A DNA stretch of 64,000 bases. It comes from Polydactylus sextarius. Its lineage: Eukaryota; Chordata; Actinopteri; Polynemidae. This document shows, piece after piece, positions 1 to 12,660 of the stretch (position 1 is its first letter; each line of letters opens with the position of its first letter). The position numbers and the translations under genes are program-made. Location: NCBI GenBank assembly GCA_016801845.1, contig CM028915.1:6914501-6978500 (forward strand), read 5' to 3'. The notes beneath the pieces were generated by a model. That model worked only from the letters and a program-made list of their open reading frames with translations. It had not been told where the DNA came from and ran no database searches.

Positions 1-1422
1 GAGTTGTGTATTTGTTATCCCAAGGCTCCTGTTTGTAGGATTTTTCTGTCTATTTTCCTTTGCCTTCGATCCCTCCTCCTCTCTCTAACAAGGTAGCTCT
101 GGGCCCAGCGAGGTGAGCAGAGGTGAGGTTGCGGGGGAAGAGGTGTATTGTTTAGAGCTGCTTCCGACTGACATCCAGGTAAATGGGTAAATGTGCACTC
201 TCATCCATATTCCAGCAACCCAGGCAGAGGCATTTGGCCAGAGCATGGCTGGGGCCAGGATATGAAATATTAAAAGGGTAAAGTGAAAGGTGGAGCACCC
301 AGAGGGCCTCTGGACAGTTAAACAGCTCTTTGTGTAGATGCATCTTCTCCGCCTGTATCCCCACCTGGCATCACCTCTGCGAGAGGCCAGGATTTCAGCA
401 AGCCCGCATTGTGTACTTCAGCCAAGGTCAGTGCACAGTGCACCAAGTTAGCTTCAAACTGTGCTCTATGATCAGCTCTTACCATCCTATAGCAGTGTCG
501 ACGATGGACCATGTTCACAGCTCGAAAACAAATCAATAACTCTGTGGACTGCATGACTGGAGAAGAGACAGTGAGATGGGGAAGATGTAAAAAAGTGAAA
601 GATGGAGCTCTTTCCAGTTTTTTTTTCCAACTTCACTTGGCAGGATGAAACCCAGCCTGCTGTTGACTGGTAGTGCGCCAAGTAGGGACTCAGATATATC
701 AGATTTCAATTAACCACAGTTCATGAGGGCCATCCACAGAGGTGACATGGCCCTCACACCCTCCATCGCCTTCTTAGTTGCAGCCCCAGGGAGTAGGTAA
801 TGAGATGGCTCTCTATCTGGCTCTCCATCTCCTCTCCTCTTTCAGGAGGAAGCCTGGCACTCAGAGCCAAGGGGGCCTGTTGACACCTAGGGCAGACCAG
901 AGCCTGAGCCATTTGGCTCTGTCCTGCAGCATCCAAGCATGTTTGGCTTGCAGTGGCCACACAGTTTGCCCCTCTGGACTGCTCTAGGGGGGTAGATAAT
1001 GAATAGTCTGAATGCAGGTGTAGGATGTGTGTGTGTACAAGTGTATGTCTGCATGAATTATAAATAGGTAATGAATATAAAATGTTTTCTTAGTATTTCA
1101 AATATGGACACAGCTACTTTAATGAGCTTCTTTGAACATTGCATTTCTAAGTCGTGTAGTTAACAAGATTTGAGGTGAATATCGGTCAATAAGAGAAGAT
1201 TCCTCCAGTCACATCAGTCACTGGGAAGAGACAAGAGGCCTCCAGACCTGTGGTTCACTGCCCAGTCACTTGAGCCTGATTTGTATGCTGATTCAATCAC
1301 TAAGAAGGAAAACAAAGCAAGTTAAAGAAAAATGACAGCCAGTCGCTAAAAAAACAAGAAGTGGAAGCTCTGGCAATTCTTCAAGCACACACCATCAAAT
1401 CCCTATAGTTACTCAGCGTTAC
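1..1422. other. Noncoding flank, no gene seen
   Basis: I see no exon here with convincing splice borders and a coding-like frame. The short open frames are unremarkable in composition and unrelated to any family I recognise. It most likely belongs to the intron or downstream flank of the minus-strand exon that ends at 1423. Confidence 0.4.
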
Positions 1423-1541
1423 CTGCTGTTGGCCATGAGATGCTGATAGACGGAGGGCATGTAGAGACACTCCTCACAGTAATCCAGCAGGATGTGAGGG
1501 TCTGAGCCTGACACTTGTGGTCCAGGCCGGGGATTACTAAT
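1423..1541 (-). CDS. Unassigned internal coding exon (minus strand)
   Basis: This is a 119-nt candidate exon. On the minus strand it is preceded by the acceptor TTTTAACAG and followed by the donor GTAACG. Frame 0 is open over 39 codons plus two bases and has a strong coding look: nearly every third base in the second half is C, G or T (GAC CCT CAC ATC CTG CTG). The peptide contains SNPRPGPQVSGSDPH, then a Cys-rich stretch LLDYCEECLYMPSVYQHLM. I do not recognise the family. The paired cysteines (CEEC) could be structural or metal-binding, which is inference. A second frame is also open but reads less like protein. Flanking exons were not found with confidence, so the gene it belongs to is unknown. 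Confidence 0.5.
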
Positions 1542-2843
1542 CTGTTAAAATGAGGGTAGCAGTGACAGAAAAGGAGAAAGGGTCGAAATGACAGGTGCTA
1601 CTGAAGATACAGTTTTCAGTTGTTCACATTTCATTTTTGGGCCAAATGGGAATCATGCTGTCAATGCTTTTGAGTCTTTTACTGGTTTGGTTTTGCCTGA
1701 AAATCTGTTATAGGTGGAAACTAGCTAAAGAAAAAGACTTGCCCCAGTATTTCCACGCAATGCCAGCAACATTCATAACCAGAGTGGGGCAGAGAGTTGG
1801 GAGGATGCAACAGTGCATCCGTCACCAAGAGGAATGGTGGTGTCATCACCAACTGTGGTGTGGAATCACAGGCAGTCGCGGTAAGATACACTTCTTTATG
1901 GAGGCACTTTTTACATTCTGCTGAGTAGCCCTGGAAAAATAAAAGCTAAATCTTAGCTGTCACCATCACACTTTGCTGCACTATAACACTGTCCAGTGTT
2001 TGGGCACTCCGCATGTAGAAAACAGAAACACAGAAATTCCACATATTCATCGACGCTGCATGAATCATACAAGACAAATGAATAGGCCTCTTGTGTCTTT
2101 ATATGTTTCTCTGTTTGTAAATGCAAGTAAAGTGTGTGTGTTTGTGTGTGCGTGCGTGTGTGTGTGTGTACATGCTTGTGTGTGTGAATAATAAGGATCG
2201 GAAGGTCTCGGCATGGCTGCACAGCAGCCGTTTCACAAAATCAAATGGCTGAACAGTCTGTAATGAGGAAGACAACAGAGACTCAGCCAGACCCAGAAGA
2301 TTTGAAGGGCAGACGGAGGAGAAATAGAAGAGGGAGGGGCGTGGGGGGCTGAAGGGATGACAAAAGGGGGAGAAAATTATTGAATTAGTCAGACAGTAAT
2401 AGCAGAAAGAGATGAGTATAATGTGAACATGCACTGGAGGGAGGGGGGAGGAGGTTATGACCCAAAATTAGAAATCGTGCAAAACAATAGCAGAATTAAC
2501 AGCAGAGAGAAAAGATGTAGATGATTGAATTGGTAGATCAAAGTTTGCATTTGCATTATTTATCAGAGGGAGATAAGGGGTGTGTAATAATAGGAAAAGG
2601 CATAAGCACAGTCAAGTCTTTATTTATCAGAACCAGAGGCAGAAGACACTGAAAGGAGAGGAGTGGAGGTGAGGTGAGACGAGGTGAGGAGGGCTACAGA
2701 AGGTGTGGGTTTGTGTCTCATTAACATGCTGTTGATCCTCTAAGTGCCACAACTCGCCTACCATTTTTCTCAGACACACACGCACACTGTCACATTCGTA
2801 AAACCATTTAACTTATCAGTGTCTGTGCAGTGTAATGTTGGGT

Positions 2844-2873
2844 GTTTGACCACAACAGCGGTTGTGGTCAAAC
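2844..2873. repeat. Perfect 13-bp hairpin with AGCG loop
   Basis: GTTTGACCACAAC is followed by AGCG and then by its exact reverse complement. Arms are 2844-2856 and 2861-2873. A perfect 13-bp short-loop inverted repeat is not expected by chance in 64 kb. Function unknown. Confidence 0.85.
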
Positions 2874-5618
2874 TGAGCAATGAGTTTGTGTGGACATGGT
2901 GACTCCTCCTGTCACTGGACATTGAATATAATCATATGTGGACATGATATAAGAAAATATTACATGGAAAGTGGGTGAAAATGGAAACATGCAAACATAT
3001 GCACCAGGTACTAATATTGTGCATAAAATAAATAATATTGCCAAATACAAGAGTTATATTAACACTCTTTTCACATAGTGGTGCAATGTAAAGGAACTAA
3101 AGTTTTCCAAACCATTGTCAGTATTTTGTAACATTATGACTCCTGGTCATGATAAAATTTACTAATTTCCTTGGGTGTAAAGAGTTATGGTCTTTATGTT
3201 ATAAGTGCATGTTGCTAAATAGCATACGTTACATCAACATTTAATGTGGAGATAATCATATGATATGCAAAAGACTTCTTGAGTTTATATTGGTTCATAT
3301 TTCATCTATGAGTTAATGTGAGTTTATGATTGTGTGTCTAAAATAATAGGCTAATTAGCAGAAAACGTATTATCATTTTACCGTCATGTTAACATTAGTA
3401 GTGGATAAGTCAAGTGCAATTATTTGTAGACACACACACACACACAGACACAGACACACACGCATTTACAACAACAAATGGTGACCAAAAGTTTCAGATG
3501 GAAAAACAGATAATTACAATCAGATAAAGCACAATCAGCTGTGTGAACCAATCACGTCATCTTCATTTTGTCTATTAAAAAGCTACAGGAAACAGATGGG
3601 TCTAGAGATATTGTTTGAAGATGTCAAGACAGGAGGGGGATCAAACAGTCAGAGACAAGTTTAAGATGTTTGATCACATTCAGACTGTTTCAGGATGGCA
3701 GCATACATAGATGCATAAACTGAAAGATATTAAAAAAATATGTATAATAGCTGTAACTCTAACTTAACTCTAACTTACTGACCATGCTTAGTTACTTGGT
3801 CCACTTCTGGATGTCAGGTGGAAGTATAGTTGCAACATGTCAGTGGACAAATTTCTCAAAACCACAGTGAATGTGTATGAGTGCAGAGATGCAGCTGGAG
3901 GTATTGTGATACTTCCTGTCTTCCATCTCCCAAGGAGCCCGGCTCTCTGTTATTCCTGGAAGGTGGTGATGCAGTGTCGGATTGTCGCTTCCTCTGATCT
4001 GCAGTCACACAGCGGATTCCCAGGGAGCGTGTCACTGAGGGCGGGTGGAGGGCGGAGAGGCGGCAGCGATGGTGGAGAGAGGGGGGTTTGAGAGGCTCAA
4101 ATGCTCTGCTCGTTACTCTAAACGCTGCCTAATTAATAATGTATCAGAGAGGACGCGCTGAGACACAGCAGGGCTCCTCTGCTTGTCACAAGCACTGGCG
4201 CACGCACACACATACACACACACATTTGAGGAGACTGATCAAGCCATGCCACCCCTCGTATACAGAAGCCCCCTCCCAAATCTCCTCTCAGTATTCAGAT
4301 ATATATGCAGGAGAGAGGCTCTGAACACTTGTGTACAGTCCATTGTTGAAGCTTCTGTCCTGCTGAAGCCCTGTACATACATACGTGTACATACATACAT
4401 ACATACATGTATATATTTACCACACAGAATCATTGTGACAAACAGGACCTGAGCACAAGCGAGATTCTTTTGGGCTTTGTTTTCCGTCGCATGAATTTTC
4501 ATAAGTGAAATTTTATGGTAAACTGAGCTTGAGGAGGGAGGGAGGGGTGGATGGGAGCGGTGATGGAGGTTTCGCTTCCCTCGGCTCCTCTGACACGCAC
4601 TCAAACACACTCCCACCCACTAACGTATCTAACCTGGATGCAGCCTGGTCCCTGGAGACACATGACAGGTGACATTGTGCTGGTGTTGAGGTAATGGCTC
4701 CTCCTGTCCAGTTGAGCCTCTCACACAAACACAAACACTTGAGGCCTTAATAAAAAATAAAAAAAAAAAGGAAAGAAAACACACATATATCTATTTTTAA
4801 CTTCTTTTTATATGTTTTTTTTTTTTTTCAAATCTTATTATCCAAAAGCTGTCAAGCCAGCTGTCATTGGGCATCACCAGTGGAGACAGTTTGGGTTTTA
4901 ATGCCAGTACGTTATTTATATAGTCTGTAAATAAAAACAAAGCTATGGTTGGTTCCTATGAAGTAATATTCAATGATTTCAATGTCCAATAACTATAATG
5001 TATATGTACATACCCCACATCAATAATACTTCTATATTCATATGTTCAGAGACTGATAAACATCCTCAGCTCCTCTCTACCTCCTCCTCTTCCTCACGCT
5101 CTTCCTCTTTCTCTCTACCTCACATTTGATTTATTTGCTTCTTTGTTTGTGTTTGTCATATGGAGAGATGTAAATTTAGCCACCCCAAGGGAGAGCATCC
5201 TCACTAGTGACACAAAAAGGACTGGAAGTGGAAGGGAAAGAATCAGAATAACATAAGCCAAAAAAAAAAAAAAAAAAGTGAGGGGGGTGGGAGGAAAAAG
5301 TAAAGGAGGAATTGTGGTTTGAGAGATAGTGGGGAGAGGGTGGGGGGGGCAGAGAACAAGAGAGGGAGGTTTGAGATGCGCAGGACTCTGTAAACAGTCG
5401 ACGCGGGGGCTGGAAAATTAACGCTGCATAAATTGTGCGAAACATGTCCTATTTTCTCTCCCTTTTTTCCTCTGCGCCCTCTTTTAAAAGGGTTCAGGAT
5501 GCAGGGCTGTCAGATGAACGCCAGACAGGCATTTTCCGACTTCGTTTGATCCCGGCTCCTTCTTTTAAAAAACACTTCCCAATGACAGAGGGGAGGCAGA
5601 AAGCAGGTCGCAGTGAGG

Positions 5619-5682
5619 AGTGTGTGTGTGTGTGTGTGTGCATGGTTGTGTGTGTGTGTGTGTATGTGTGTGTTTGTGTGTG
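5619..5682 (+). repeat. Interrupted GT microsatellite
   Basis: GT units interrupted by CATGGT, AT and TT. Confidence 0.9.
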
Positions 5683-8600
5683 AGGTGCTGGTGGTGAGCG
5701 AGGAGGAAGAAGAGGAGAGAGGAGCAGCAGACAGGAGACACATGTAGACAGACTTTCACAGTTATCACACCCTCATTGGCACTACCCTTTATAGTCCCTG
5801 CAACCAGCACCTCTCGCTGGGAGAGCGGCAGGGATTTCGTGTCTGATAACTGTGTCAGCACCTCAGCACATCTGATCTGTGCACACTGGCACATTGATGC
5901 TACATACGGGGACATATAGTGTTTAGCACAGGTCAACTTTTACTTTGAAAGGCCAGTGCAAATGGAGTAAATACCAAAAAAACTAGCAAAGGTAATTGAA
6001 AAATCAGATGTGTAGGCTTAATGAAATCAAAGAGGTTTTAAGGTCAAGATCAACAAAGGGAACGTGATTTCTAAGAGTATTAAAATCACACAACTGTTTT
6101 TCTTCTGCCCCCTTGCATGAAAAAATTATATTTTTAAGTCCAGTCTGCCTAAAACAATAATCCTAACTTCTTTCCTCCTGCTGCTGCTATCGACTTCACC
6201 CTTTGTGTCAAACTGCATCTGCCTCTGCCTGCTTCACCAGCTAATGAATTCCAAACAGAGTGAAGAAATAAAAAAAAAAAAAAAAAAAAAAAAAGCAGGG
6301 CATCTCTCATTGCTCTCGCTCGCTCTCTCTTTCTCTCTCGATCACAACAACACCATTTCCATTTATAATTTCAATTGTTAATTTGCATGAGAAAAATTAG
6401 TTGGGTGACATGCGAGATGTTTTTTTCTCCCCCCCCCCTTCTCTTTTCTGCTTAATTTTCCCACTAATTATAAGCAGCAATGGCACATTATTTACATAAA
6501 TAATTGTTGTTCCTTCTGTTCAGTCATATTTTTCTCCTTTCTTTCTTTGTCAGAGTTGTTTTGGCATTTGTCGTCCGCAGGGGCAATTCTCCTCTGAGAA
6601 CATTTTCACATCTCTCCTGACTGAAAAATCTTGGATCTTGAGTGTTTGTTGTGGTGTTTTGCTGTCCTTTGTTCAATAAATAGATTCATCCTACATTTTA
6701 AACTTCCCCTCAAAAACTTCTTAACTCTCGTAAATAAATATGTCAGTTGTGAACACTTCTCTACTATTTTTACTACAAGACAGATCAGATCACGCTTTCA
6801 TTCCTCAGCCCGTGACTTTACAGAGGAGGTTGTGGTATCACGGATCAAACACGGGCCTCGCATGTGAGTTGGAGTCGAGATGGTTTTTGTTTGTTTATCA
6901 TCACCATTTTGTTGCAGTTGCTATCATTCCTTTTCAGTGTATAAAGCACAGCTTTCACTTATAGGAAGCAGGATAATCATTTCCTGTCACATGTGTAACA
7001 CAGGTGGAGTGTAAACTGCCCCCCTGCTGCTCAGGGAGCTTTCACAGTTCATAAATAACAGAACAACCAAACAATCAAGTCATGGCAGGAACTCCGACAT
7101 ATATAAAACCTAGTAAATGGTTAGTAGAAGCTTTTTTATTAATTAATGATTAATGATATGCTCTTGAATTCCACTAAGGCCGGTTCACAGTAGTAAATAT
7201 ACAAATTAACTGAGGAAGCTGGGAAAAAAAACCTTCTTGCTTTTACTTTGGTAGAAGTGAGATTATTCAAATAAAAACTTTGTAATTTTCCAATACTTAG
7301 TGTAAACAGTTCAGGCACTATAAAGTCAATTAAATGCTTTATCATATATATATATTTTATATTATGGTCACCGAATTGTACAAGAACACCAAAACTAATA
7401 ATGTCTGTTTTTAAAGAAGCTTCTGTAATTTGCTTAATAAGGCTGATCACTGTAGAATGTATTATTAACATTACTGAAATTGGAGTAAAAGGTGAATTTG
7501 TTGAGGACTATTTTCAGCAGTGGATTGAAACAAATTTGCTGTTTTAGTGAGTATTTAAAGAAGCAGGGCAGTGAATGTGAGATTGACTTGAAATAACCTG
7601 CACTCGTGTAAATGCGAAAAATGTGTCTTATTTCTAATAGTTTCTTTTTGGATAACAATGCAACTGAGGAATAAGTGATGCCAAGCTCAGCAAACACTTG
7701 TTATTAGGATGTAAATATAAAATGTAAGCTTCATTATCTTTTAAGTCTAATTACTGACAATCACTACACACTCAGAGTGATGGATTGTATAATTTCTCCT
7801 CCCTAATTTTGCTCTTTTTCCCCATAGTCTCACTGAGCTCCGATGAGAAGGTCCAGTTTGTTCTCAGTAACAAGGGGAGTGAGAAGTCACTGGGAACGAG
7901 CAGAGAGAGCTGCGTGTGGGGTACACACTTTTAATTGAGGGGAGGAAAATGTGCATCAGTAGTGTTGTGAGGGGCGGAGGGCGATCTTCAGAGGCCAATT
8001 AATTTGGAATACAAAGCAGCGGTGCAATCTGCTCAGATTTCTGTCTGGGTGCGTGGCTAGCTCACACCGGCATCGTCTCTGAGGCATCCAAGATCAAATT
8101 AATTTAAACACCACTCCACCAACGCCCCCACCACACCAATCCAAATCCCCGAGTACTACCACCACTTTTCCGCCGCACAATCTTTCACTGTCCCTGCCCC
8201 CATTATTGCAACTCTGAACTCTCCATAGAAAAATCTCTCCTTATGGTGGAAATTCATACTATTATCCCACACAAATTCACCACATACACACACACACACA
8301 CACACAAACACATGCTTTTTCTCTCCATCCCTGTTTCTTATGGCACAACCCACAGAGAGGAGCCTCTCAACTCGGCCAAAAATAGCAAGACTTTCCTCCT
8401 CAGACTGCTGTCTCTATGCCCAGCAGAGACACACTGAAATGGCCAAAGCTCAGCCACCCATTCCTGGATTTGGTCTACTAACTCTCTGCAGAGGCACACA
8501 AAGGGAATCGGTTCACTTGTGTGTTCAGTGGTGCAATCTTGTTTTACCTGCTAGCACAAAGAAGTTTGTTAATTCTTTTACAGTCTTTTAGTGGCACAGA

Positions 8601-11600
8601 AAGACAAAAGTTGACATGACGGGTGAAGTTGAACTGAGAGTAAAGTTTTGGATTCAGTTTATTGACAATTTAAAAGAACGTATTCGATTTGTCTTAGTGT
8701 GCATTTTCATTTCTTACACTGTAACTCCAGATTTAAGTTTTAGTAGGTTTTGTGTAGAAGTAGTTGTTGCAAAAAACCCTCAGCAGAATCTTAAATGGGC
8801 CATCCAAACTCATGATGAATGCTTCGCACTCGTGAGGATGAAGGCCTGAATGAGAATGGAACGAAAAGGGAAACGGTGATACATGTCCGCGCTGATGAAG
8901 GCCTGAGTAAAAGTAAAGAGATAAGGAGGGCTTACAAAGAGGAGAAACCTAATTGTGGTGGAGAGAGAGGCTTGCAGGATTGAGCTCCTCTGTGAAATGG
9001 TTAATTTATAAGACCGGCGGCGGGTCTAACGTGACAGGCCCAGTAATGGTAAGGAATAGTTTGAAAGATTCCTTTGTCTCTCAGGTCAGGCATCCATTCA
9101 CATCACTCAATTCCCTCTTCTGTCTTCTTTTTCTCTTTTTTTGTGTTTGGGTTTTTTTTTTTTCAGGCTCTCATCCTTTGCGGACACTCTTGTATCCCTT
9201 TACGTCACAGAAGTAATCTATCTTAATCACAGTATGAATGAAATATTTGCCTCAGCTCAGCCAAGGAGCAGCATCTCTGTGCTGGGTCGGGCCGTGTCCT
9301 GTTTACACTAAAAACTCTGCAGTTCTTTTACCTCAGGAAACCACTTTGAAAATGAAGGACACCTAGTTGGTGTTTTTAAAACATGATACGCTTTACGACT
9401 CTGTTACATTTTATGTTTTTATTTTCTATTTAACCTCCATTTTTATTCATGGTAAATCTGACAAGAGTCTTCTGTCTCCTGTTGCAGTCGGCCTATCTCA
9501 CTCAGTCACCCTTGCTCTCTCTTTCTCTCTCTTTCTCCTTGTCTCGCTCTTTCTCTCTCTCCCTCCCTCTTTCTTTCACCTCTCTCTATCTGTACCTCAT
9601 TGCCAATGCAGGGAGCATAGCTGCAGCCATAGACCTCTGCGTGGAAACACCCAGCAGACAAGAAAAATGACGGCCAGCGCAATCTCATTTTCTGAGGGGC
9701 TGCAAGTCAGGCAGGAAATGGCTATTATTCCATCGACACTGTCGGTATTAAGTTATTTCCTTCTCTAAATACGAGAATGTTCATGAATATCTATTGAGTT
9801 CCAGGTGCGAGCGCTGGAGGTTTTGTCGCCACACACTCGGATGATTGCAGCCCTATATTCTGCCCGGTGCACCCTCACTTCTGAGATTGAAGTGAAAGAC
9901 AATGGTAGTGGAAATTGGCTAATAAATCCAGAGGAGGCAGTTTGAGCAATACTGCCAGCTCATGCATGCTTTTTAAGAAGAATAAAACCTCCTGGCTTTC
10001 CTCAACCTTATGCTTTTCTAAAAAGAGGTGACCCACCTAAATGGCTAAATCACGCTTGCCAGGCCCAGGTGATGCTCTTAACAGCTTTGTTAGCAGAAGA
10101 TTTTATTCATTGGAATACAGTTTTGCAGTGTGGTCAAATGGATGCCAAACCATATCTGTATGTACACAGCATCTATATTTCAAAGGAATGAGATCATGCA
10201 TTTCTGCTGATAAGTTTGCCGGAACGTGCGAGACAAAGAGCACAGCATGAAAAGAGAAGAAGCTCATGACAGAACTAACGGCCATTTGCATTTGTTCTGC
10301 ATGCGCCTCTCTCATTCTGCCGTTGGATGTGTGCTTTGTTTAACAGGAATCAGAGCCATACAGCTGCCAGTCGCGATCACGAGCGTGGAGGTGAAAACCA
10401 GTGGAGGACGCAAAAGAAAAGAGGTGTAAAGAGCCGTAGAAAGGGTGGAGGATGATGACCTGCAGCCAATCTAGGATTTCAGTGACCAGTTACCACCCAC
10501 TGCACAGCGACACAGAGGGCAGCGAGCAGAAAAAAAAGAGGGAGGGAGCTCTGCTTACATGTGTCCAGTCAGAGGCAGTCCATCGTGGAGAGGAGACGGG
10601 GGCAGAATTGATTGAAGGTGGTGGACCATAAATGAAGGTATTGATTTCAGGGTCAGACTCGCAGGATGAGGTCTTGAAATAAATTGAAATAAACATATCA
10701 ATACATCAAGTATATTACACTCCGAGCACACACATACACTTTCACAGATATATTATGAGCCTTGTTTAGCCTAATAGATGGTTGATTAATGCACACATAA
10801 TGGCTTTTATAGATAACTGGGGGAAATAGGTAAACTTGGCAGTCATTTCTGATCATGACTGTTTTAAGCATCAGATTTTGTGAGCAATATCACATGCCTG
10901 CTGATTTAAGGGAAATAGTTTGGTCTCTCGGCAAGTTGGGCAATATTACAGGCACTAGAACACAGTATGTGCTTCTTTAGTCAGACAGTCAAACTATTCC
11001 TTGTTTTAAAGTGATTAATATTAGTCCGTGAATTATTTTGTCATTTACTACATGCGTTAAAACTGGCTTTTAAAAAAAAATGGACTTTTACAACACAAAT
11101 TCGAGAGTGAAAAGATTCAAATAAAACACAGGTGTGAGTGATACCAGTCACTTTTTGAAATTTCAAAAGCCATCTCATTTGCATAATAAAAGAATAAAGA
11201 GAGCCCCATAAAGTGAACACTCAGGAAAGGTTAAAGCACTTCCAATTTATGGGTCAGAGGGAAACGCTTTAGCTGAAAGGGGGGGGGAGAAATTACTTGG
11301 CTGGGAGACCAACAGAATCTCAGTGTAAAGACATGGCAGCCAATTAAGAGAAAGGTCAGACCATAAAAGAGGAAGCGGCACAGGAAAGGCTCTGCACACA
11401 AGACAACGGCATCCTTTCTTTTTCAACTATCTCTCACTCCACAATCTATCTGCCGCTCGCCAAATGTCTTTATACGACAATTTATTTTATGAACCACGTT
11501 TCTTAGATGATTATTCAGATGTATAAAAGTTTATGTCCAGCTGCAGGGGAATTGGCAGCCCAGTCATGTTCAAGCATTACTGTATTTTGTATGTATTGGA

Positions 11601-11999
11601 TTATGCAGAAACTTTCTGAGGGGAAAGTAAATCAACATGCTGTACACAAAAGGCCCATAAACCCCAAACACGATAAGCTGCTAAACCAAGCCAACATGAC
11701 GGCTAGTCTACACAATAATCATTCTTCCAGCCGTAAAGATATAACAAATCTAAAATCAATTCAATCTTGGTACTTCAGTAGAATGAAGCACAGACCTGTT
11801 TTGTTTGATTAAAAATTATATTACATATGCAAATACATTAATTATTCCCAGTGTTTCACTCTTCTTTGTCATGTCAAATGTTAAAAATGATCAAAAATGT
11901 ATAAAAATTAAAGAAATAAGTTAACCATACGATCTCATGATCATATGATGCCCAATTCTGCAACTTTGAAGTCAAACAAATTGACTTGTTTTTGCTTAA

Positions 12000-12660
12000 A
12001 TTTTAACTTGTGCTAACTATCCAGTTCTTCCCAAGCAGTAGTAAAGTGACTCATCAATGATGTTGGACAACTTATTGAAAGTTAGTAATTTGCTATAGTT
12101 ACTCATTTATTCTTCACTTAAGTAACTGTTACTTTCCAATTACAAATTAAACAAAGTTATTAATGACAAGAGAAAGTAAATATTGAATGTTTGTTTCAGT
12201 TCTCTTATTGTTGCAAATATAACTGTATTATTTTGCTGAGCCTATGACGGTGTTGGACAAGACAACTGCCAAATGTTATCATGTTACTCGTTATCATTAT
12301 GATGAAGTAATAAATGGAACACAATTGACAAGTTTTAATAGGCCTATTTATTCCAATTACTTTTGAAGCATGTTGGTTTACCTTGCTGCTTCAGAAGATA
12401 AGAATTATTATTGTCTGAGGTGGAGAAAGTCCTCACACTGACATGTGGCAATGGCTATTGTGCGGCCAAAGCAGATTGATTGATTCACTCATTATGACGC
12501 ACTTGTCCATTTCACACATTAGAGACATAACAAGCCAGTTTAAATCAGTAATTGTGTTACTTGATCTGAAAAAAGTAATTAGTTACACCATTATTTTCTG
12601 CCTAATATGGTGGCATTACAGTAAACGCACTGATTATTATTAGAAAACTGAAAAATTTTG
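12000..12660. mobile_element. Degenerate TTACT-rich non-autonomous element (hAT-like)
   Basis: The block is full of GTAACT/AGTTAC words in both orientations, such as AAGTAACTGTTACTT near 12120 and AAGTAATTAGTTACACC near 12570. It has two copies of TGTTGGACAA (near 12062 and 12251) and an inverted TGTCCAAC near 12752. Fish genomes carry short non-autonomous hAT-like elements with a GTGTTGG start and alternating GTTACT words, and this resembles a decayed copy. No transposase fragment, clean terminal repeats or target-site duplication could be defined, so the limits are approximate. Confidence 0.35.

Larger units (their letters stand above)
1542..11990. other. Long noncoding stretch with microsatellites and AT-rich motifs
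   Basis: No supported gene. It contains GT/CA tracts (about 2132-2186, 3431-3461, 5619-5682, 8286-8310), a TACA tract (4374-4409) and poly-A runs (5260-5277, 6270-6294). Several blocks are unusually rich in homeodomain-type AATTA motifs without being low complexity: about 4010-4140, 4480-4540, 6350-6510, 7920-8100 and 9780-9930. Such blocks are typical of conserved regulatory elements in vertebrate gene deserts, but conservation cannot be judged from one sequence. Confidence 0.45.

Noticed and set aside
2190..2256. Minus-strand segment with acceptor TTCCTCATTACAG and the frame TVQPFDFVKRLLCSHAETF
   Set aside because: No credible donor follows, and the frame runs into a GT microsatellite; the evidence is too weak for an exon.
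10338..10392. Possible plus-strand mini-exon after TTTGTTTAACAG
   Set aside because: Only about 44 nt, a weak donor (GTGAAA), and no partner exon on the plus strand.
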